Under the pieces are notes generated by a model, which was not told the origin of the DNA, did no database searches, and saw only the letters and a program-made list of their open reading frames with translations. The translations under genes were made by a program, and so were the position numbers. From the NCBI GenBank assembly GCA_013215985.1, contig JABSOL010000005.1, forward strand, positions 1-46,101: a stretch of 46,101 bases of DNA, in the 5' to 3' direction. Of this stretch, positions 41,199-46,101 are shown in pieces (position 1 is the stretch's first letter; the number at the start of each line of letters is the position of its first letter). Source of the DNA: Campylobacteraceae bacterium (GTDB lineage Bacteria; Campylobacterota; Campylobacteria; Campylobacterales; Arcobacteraceae).

Positions 41199-43400
41199 AT
41201 GAGTAATTTATCTATTAGAGCAAAACTTGTGATTGTCACTATTTTAACAATTATTGGGTTTATTATTTTGGTTTTATTTAATTATCAGTCAAATGCAAGG
41301 CTAGATTATTTAAATAATGTTGAATCTTCTGTTGAAAAACTACAAACAGAGATATTAAGATTAAGAAAACATGAAAAAGATTTTTTATTAAGAAAAGATC
41401 TTAAATATTTAAAACTCTTTGATAAAGGGTTTAAACAATTAGAGAATGATAGAGATATTGTAAAAAGAGAGTTTAAGAAATTAGAGCTTGATTTAAGAAA
41501 AATAAATTATTTCTATAAAATTTCTGATTCTTATAAAAAAGAGTTTAATAAACTTGTATCCTTACAAGTAGAAATTGGATTAAGCCCAAGTGAAAAATTA
41601 TATGGCAATTTAAGATCTAGTGTACATGCTGTTCAAACAGATGCAAAAAAAGATGCAAATTTTGAATTATTATCTATGATTTTTAATTTAAGAAAACTTG
41701 AAAAAGATTTTATGCTTAGAAAAGATTTAAAATATATAGGTTATTTTAAATTAGCTATGAAAGAATTATTTGAAACTACAAGATTAATTGATGAAAAACA
41801 AATAATTAATTTAAAAGATTATCAGAGTGATTTGTTAGAAATTGTAAATAAAGATGTTGAACTTGGTTTAAATGAAAAATCTGGAATTAAATCTAAATTA
41901 CATGAAATTGTTGTTGATACAGAGACTTCAATTAAAGAAATGGTAAAAAATATTAGAATTAAAATAAATAAAGAGAGTGATGAATTAGTTTTATATAATT
42001 TAAGTATTGCTGCTTTAATTATTCTTATAATTTCATTTATAATCTATTTTATTTCAAAAAATATTATATCTTCAATTAACAATTTCCAAAGTGGATTAAT
42101 TGGATTTTTCAAATATTTAAATAGAGAAGTTGATACCGTAGATGAATTAAGAATTACAGGCAAAGATGAAATAAATGCTATGGCTGTTATTATTAATGAT
42201 AATATTAAAACTATTAAAATTGATCTTGATAAGGATAAAAGTATTATTCACGAGACAATAGATGCTTTATCTAATTATGAACAAGGTGATTTTTCTTCAA
42301 AAATTAATACTAAGTCTTCTAACCCAGCATTAAATGATTTAACTGAAGTAATTAACAAAATGTCTAGAAATTTAGAGAAAAATATTGATAGTATTTTAGC
42401 TGTCTTTGAAGAGTTTGAAAAATTCGATTATACAAAACAAGTATCTACAAAAGGAATAAAAGCCCATTTAGAAAAATTAGCAATGGGTGTTAATGATTTA
42501 GGTTTAAATATTTCTACTTTATTAAAAAAATCTCTTGAAATTGGTTTAACTTTAGATGATTCATCTGATAAACTAATTACTAATGTTGATATTTTAAATA
42601 AATCTTCAACTGAAGCTGCCATGTCTTTAGAAGAAACAGCAGCAGCATTAGAAGAAGTTACGAGTACTATTATTTCAAATGCTCAAAACGTTAAAGAAAT
42701 GTCTGCATATGCTCAAGAGTTAAATGATTCTGCTAAATCGGGACAAGAATTAGCTCAAAATACAACTCAAGCTATGGAAGATATTACAAAACAAGTTACT
42801 TTTATTAATGAATCAATTTCAATTATTGATCAAATTGCTTTCCAGACAAATATTCTTTCATTGAATGCAGCCGTTGAAGCTGCTACTGCAGGAGAAGCTG
42901 GAAAAGGTTTTGCAGTAGTTGCTCAAGAAGTGAGAAACTTAGCTTCACGATCAGCAGAAGCCGCAAAAGAAATAAAAGAGTTAGTTGAGAATGCTACTAT
43001 TAAAGCTACAGAGGGAAAAAACATATCATCTGAGATGATTACAGGTTATGAATCATTATTAGAGAATATATCAAATTCTACTAAAAAAATAGAAGAAATT
43101 TCAACTGCAAGTAAAGAACAAGAAACAGCAATTACACAAATTAATGATGCTGTTAATAGACTTGATCAGCAAACGCAAGAAAATGCTGCAACTGCTGCTA
43201 AAACGCATACGATTGCTGTTGAAACTGATGTTATTGCAAAAGAAATAGTATCAGATGCAAATAGTAAAAACTTTATAGGAAAAGACTCTGTTCACGCAAT
43301 TGTAAGAGAAAGACCTGAAAAAGTAGATAAAAGTATTAGCGTACGTAAACATGAAAAAGTTGTACATACAAAAGATGATAAAGAGTGGGAAAGTTTTTAA
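41199..43400 (+). CDS. Methyl-accepting chemotaxis protein with HBM-like sensor domain and C-terminal CheR-type pentapeptide
   Basis: Two repeats [16 protein letters not shown] / [16 protein letters not shown]; canonical signalling tip; C-terminus EWESF. Confidence 0.92.
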   Translation: MSNLSIRAKLVIVTILTIIGFIILVLFNYQSNARLDYLNNVESSVEKLQTEILRLRKHEKDFLLRKDLKYLKLFDKGFKQLENDRDIVKREFKKLELDLRKINYFYKISDSYKKEFNKLVSLQVEIGLSPSEKLYGNLRSSVHAVQTDAKKDANFELLSMIFNLRKLEKDFMLRKDLKYIGYFKLAMKELFETTRLIDEKQIINLKDYQSDLLEIVNKDVELGLNEKSGIKSKLHEIVVDTETSIKEMVKNIRIKINKESDELVLYNLSIAALIILIISFIIYFISKNIISSINNFQSGLIGFFKYLNREVDTVDELRITGKDEINAMAVIINDNIKTIKIDLDKDKSIIHETIDALSNYEQGDFSSKINTKSSNPALNDLTEVINKMSRNLEKNIDSILAVFEEFEKFDYTKQVSTKGIKAHLEKLAMGVNDLGLNISTLLKKSLEIGLTLDDSSDKLITNVDILNKSSTEAAMSLEETAAALEEVTSTIISNAQNVKEMSAYAQELNDSAKSGQELAQNTTQAMEDITKQVTFINESISIIDQIAFQTNILSLNAAVEAATAGEAGKGFAVVAQEVRNLASRSAEAAKEIKELVENATIKATEGKNISSEMITGYESLLENISNSTKKIEEISTASKEQETAITQINDAVNRLDQQTQENAATAAKTHTIAVETDVIAKEIVSDANSKNFIGKDSVHAIVRERPEKVDKSISVRKHEKVVHTKDDKEWESF

Positions 43401-43440
43401 ATTATAAAAATATAATTTATTAATTTTCATCTTTAGTTTT

Positions 43441-43462
43441 TAGATTAGCTTTTGCTAATCTA
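43441..43462. terminator. Hairpin downstream of MCP
   Basis: TAGATTAGC-TTTT-GCTAATCTA perfect 9-bp stem. Confidence 0.6.
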
Positions 43463-43528
43463 TTTAAATAGACAATAGAGATAGAATCAGTACACTTATT
43501 ATATAATAAAGGAAAATAAGGAAGTATA

Positions 43529-43882
43529 TTGATTTTATTACTATTTTTTGCACCATTTTTCATAGCTATTGGAGTTTTAGTAATGATAGATAATGCAAAC
43601 ACTCAAGAAATAGATAATTTATTTAAAAAATCTAAGTGTGAAAAAGTTTTTTATTATAAAAGCAGATATAAAAGTATTTGTGAGAATAATATTATTCTTG
43701 TTCAAAACCAATTCTCAGTGGATTTTTCTACTAATATATATATTAAATATCAAAACATCTTAAATACAAAAATAGATAATACTAACTTAGAAATTAAAAC
43801 AAAAAAAGAACTTTTCACTCTGTCTTTTGAAAAAAAAGAAGAAGTAAATGAATTTATGAAAAGTTTAGAGGATAAACAATAA
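43529..43882 (+). CDS. Small membrane-anchored protein, possible PH-like domain
   Basis: 117 aa, TTG start with AAGGAAG RBS, N-terminal TM, stop overlaps start of next gene (TAATG). Confidence 0.7.
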   Translation: MILLLFFAPFFIAIGVLVMIDNANTQEIDNLFKKSKCEKVFYYKSRYKSICENNIILVQNQFSVDFSTNIYIKYQNILNTKIDNTNLEIKTKKELFTLSFEKKEEVNEFMKSLEDKQ

Positions 43883-45618
43883 TGAAAAACCTAATAACAT
43901 TTATACAAAGTACTAAAGTAAAAGAAACAGAACTTTTTGCACTTTTAAAATGTAAAATACAAGAAGCAAAGTTTTTACAATATATTACAAAAGAATATAT
44001 TCAAGGTAGAGATTCACTTATGGTACTTGATATCTTATCTCAATTTTATGATATTAAAAAATTTGAACATATTGAAAAAATAGTATTAATTAAAAACTTA
44101 CTTGAACTTGGATGGATAGTTCAAAGTAATATGTTTGAGCATGTAAAACTTAGTGAAATATCAATGCTAGAGTTATTAAACTCAAGTATTACTTTATCTC
44201 CTGCATTTTTAAAGATTGTTGAAGATGGAACTTTAGATTTAGAACTACCAGAAATTAAAGAATATTCTGATCACTTAGAATACTTACAAGATCAGTTCTC
44301 AAAAATAGCTTTAGCTCAAAAACTAAAAGTTATTAAATCTTCATTTGATGAAAATGCTCCTAATATTAATAGATTAAAAACTAAATTAGATTTATTAGAT
44401 AAAAGAATTAAAGAGCGAATAGATGCTACAAAAACTGATATTATGATTGAAAACTTTTTTGATGAAAATTCTTTAGCAGATAATGAAAGAATGATATTTT
44501 TATCGCTTCTAAAAGAAGAGTATGCAAGTAGCGATGAAGGACTAAGAGATATGAACTCATTAATTGACTTAGTATCATGTGATGATTATGAGAAAATTAA
44601 ACATAGATCACTTTTAGAAGAGAGCTCTACTTTAGTATCTAATGGATTAATAGATTATGATGAAATGTTAACACCTTTTGGAGGAATATCTAGAAACTTT
44701 TTTATTCCAGAAGAAATATTATATAAAATTTCACATCCTACAAAAAAGAAAACTAGGGTAGCTAAAATTAAATTAGACTCAGTTATTAAAGAACAAAAAG
44801 TATTTGAACTTATTTCCACAAATAAAGACTTAGATGATGTTGTTTTAAACTCTAAAACAAAAGAAACGTTAAATGCTTTATTAAAACAAGTTGATAAAGA
44901 AGTTATGAATAGATTAAAAGACTGGGGAATTAAAGACAAGAAAAAAGGAATTGAAGCTAAGATTATATTTTATGGTGCTGCTGGTACTGGTAAAACTATA
45001 ACTGCTTTAGCACTTGCTAAGTCTTTAAAAAGACAGGTAATATCTTTTGACTGTTCTAAAATCTTATCTATGTATATAGGTGAGAGTGAAAAGAATGTAA
45101 GAGAAATATTTGAAAAATATAAAGAAATTAGAATTAAAACAAAAACAGAACCAATTTTATTACTTAATGAAGCTGATCAGTTTTTAAGCTCACGAGTATC
45201 TGGAACATCTACTTCTAGTGATAAAATGCATAATCAAATGCAAAATATATTCTTAGAACAAATTGAAAGATTTGATGGAATATTAATTGCAACTACAAAC
45301 TTATTAGAAAATCTTGATAAAGCATTTTCAAGAAGATTTAATTATAAAATTGAGTTTGTTAAACCAAATGAAGAACAAAGATTAGCTTTATGGAAAAAAT
45401 TAATGCCTGAGAATTTACCCTTAGAAAAAGACTTTGATTTAAGTAAATTAGCTGCTTTTGAACTAACTGGTGGACAAGTTGAGCTTATTATTAAGAATAC
45501 AGCTTATAAAGTAGCCGTAATGGAAGAAGCTATATTTACAGTTGAATTATTTAAAGAACAAATTACTAAAGAGAAAAAAGGGCAATTTGATCAAGAAACT
45601 AAAGTAGGTTTTTTCTAA
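43882..45618 (+). CDS. AAA+ family ATPase
   Basis: FYGAAGTGKTITALALAKSL Walker A, LLLNEADQFL Walker B variant, ATTN sensor 1, DKAFSRRF arginine finger region. Confidence 0.9.
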   Translation: MKNLITFIQSTKVKETELFALLKCKIQEAKFLQYITKEYIQGRDSLMVLDILSQFYDIKKFEHIEKIVLIKNLLELGWIVQSNMFEHVKLSEISMLELLNSSITLSPAFLKIVEDGTLDLELPEIKEYSDHLEYLQDQFSKIALAQKLKVIKSSFDENAPNINRLKTKLDLLDKRIKERIDATKTDIMIENFFDENSLADNERMIFLSLLKEEYASSDEGLRDMNSLIDLVSCDDYEKIKHRSLLEESSTLVSNGLIDYDEMLTPFGGISRNFFIPEEILYKISHPTKKKTRVAKIKLDSVIKEQKVFELISTNKDLDDVVLNSKTKETLNALLKQVDKEVMNRLKDWGIKDKKKGIEAKIIFYGAAGTGKTITALALAKSLKRQVISFDCSKILSMYIGESEKNVREIFEKYKEIRIKTKTEPILLLNEADQFLSSRVSGTSTSSDKMHNQMQNIFLEQIERFDGILIATTNLLENLDKAFSRRFNYKIEFVKPNEEQRLALWKKLMPENLPLEKDFDLSKLAAFELTGGQVELIIKNTAYKVAVMEEAIFTVELFKEQITKEKKGQFDQETKVGFF

Positions 45619-45634
45619 AATCTATATATTAAAT

Positions 45635-45663
45635 ATAAAGAAGTACTTTATAGTACTTCTTTA
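45635..45663. terminator. Bidirectional terminator
   Basis: AAAGAAGTACTTTATAGTACTTCTTTAA between convergent genes. Confidence 0.75.
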
Positions 45664-45666
45664 ATA

Positions 45667-45942
45667 CTATTTTTTCTTAGTTTTTTTAACATCTTTTTTT
45701 GATACTTCATTTTTGGTTTTTTTAGCTTCTATTTTTTTTCTGTCTTTTTTAATCTTTTTAACAATTTTCTCTGCAGATTTTGTAGCAATTTTTTTAGCTT
45801 CTTTTTCTTTTTTAGGTTCAGTTTTAATGACTTTTTTAATAACTTTTTTTGAAACTACTTTAAAATCTTTTTTCTTAGAGATCTTTTTAGATACTTTTAC
45901 CGCAATTTTCTCAAGTTCTTTGTTTTTTAATACTTTTGACAT
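45667..45942 (-). CDS. Lysine-rich histone H1-like basic protein
   Basis: 91 aa with 39 Lys; RBS AAAAAGGAAACTT upstream of ATG; consensus promoter upstream. Confidence 0.8.
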   Translation of the reverse strand: MSKVLKNKELEKIAVKVSKKISKKKDFKVVSKKVIKKVIKTEPKKEKEAKKIATKSAEKIVKKIKKDRKKIEAKKTKNEVSKKDVKKTKKK

Positions 45943-45964
45943 AAGTTTCCTTTTTGTTTTATTT

Positions 45965-45978
45965 TTACCAAAAGGTAA
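45965..45978. promoter_or_regulatory. Inverted repeat in leader of K-rich gene
   Basis: TTACC-AAAA-GGTAA. Confidence 0.5.
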
Positions 45979-45990
45979 TAATATATAGTG

Positions 45991-46019
45991 ATTATATATA
46001 TTATTATATTAAATGTCAA
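45991..46019 (-). promoter_or_regulatory. Perfect sigma-70 consensus promoter of K-rich gene
   Basis: minus strand TTGACA-17 bp-TATAAT, preceded by A-tracts. Confidence 0.75.
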
Positions 46020-46101
46020 ATTTTTTTTAACAATTTTTTTTTTTAATTTGAAAAAAAAAACAAAAAAAAACTCATTTTTATACATTAAAAAAACTGAAAG
46101 A

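Noticed and set aside
44655-44939. 94 aa minus-strand ORF inside the AAA+ ATPase gene
   Set aside because: Antisense, low-complexity, no supporting signals.
45160-45195. Idea that the AAA+ ATPase is catalytically dead
   Set aside because: Walker A, catalytic Glu, sensor 1 and arginine-finger region are intact; Asn variant alone is not evidence of inactivity.
45713-45988. 91 aa plus-strand hydrophobic ORF (MVFLASIFFLSFLIFLTIFSADF...)
   Set aside because: Antisense of the K-rich gene; Phe/Leu/Ile-rich sequence is simply the complement of Lys codons, while RBS and promoter support the minus strand.

Overview
AT-rich bacterial chromosome window, most consistent with a Campylobacterota (Arcobacteraceae-like) genome. 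This placement rests on the fabZ-lpxA-clpX-mreB-mreC cluster, the Csd4/Pgp1-type cell-shape carboxypeptidase, the CcoG type, the QueH type and strong AT bias; no search was run. The left edge is the 3' end of a 23S rRNA followed by 5S rRNA. The rest is mostly housekeeping genes: rpsU, moaC, surE, dnaE, recJ, pyrG, ccoG, mnmG, ribE, mreC, mreB, clpX, lpxA, fabZ, lpxB, queH, nfo. It also has a duplicated oligopeptide-binding protein pair with oppBCDF, three chemoreceptors, two FlgO-domain proteins, a Tat-signal M15 peptidase overlapping a Csd4-like carboxypeptidase, a small membrane protein coupled to an AAA+ ATPase, and a 43% lysine histone-H1-like protein behind a perfect consensus promoter. 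I see no CRISPR array, prophage, transposase or tRNA gene. I did not find a clear-cut novel defence or mobile system. The best leads are (a) the K-rich protein and its promoter/leader, (b) the PH-like membrane protein plus AAA+ ATPase pair, (c) a sigma-region-4-like mini-protein downstream of surE, (d) the FlgO pair, and (e) duplicated regulatory repeats in front of the two oppA copies.
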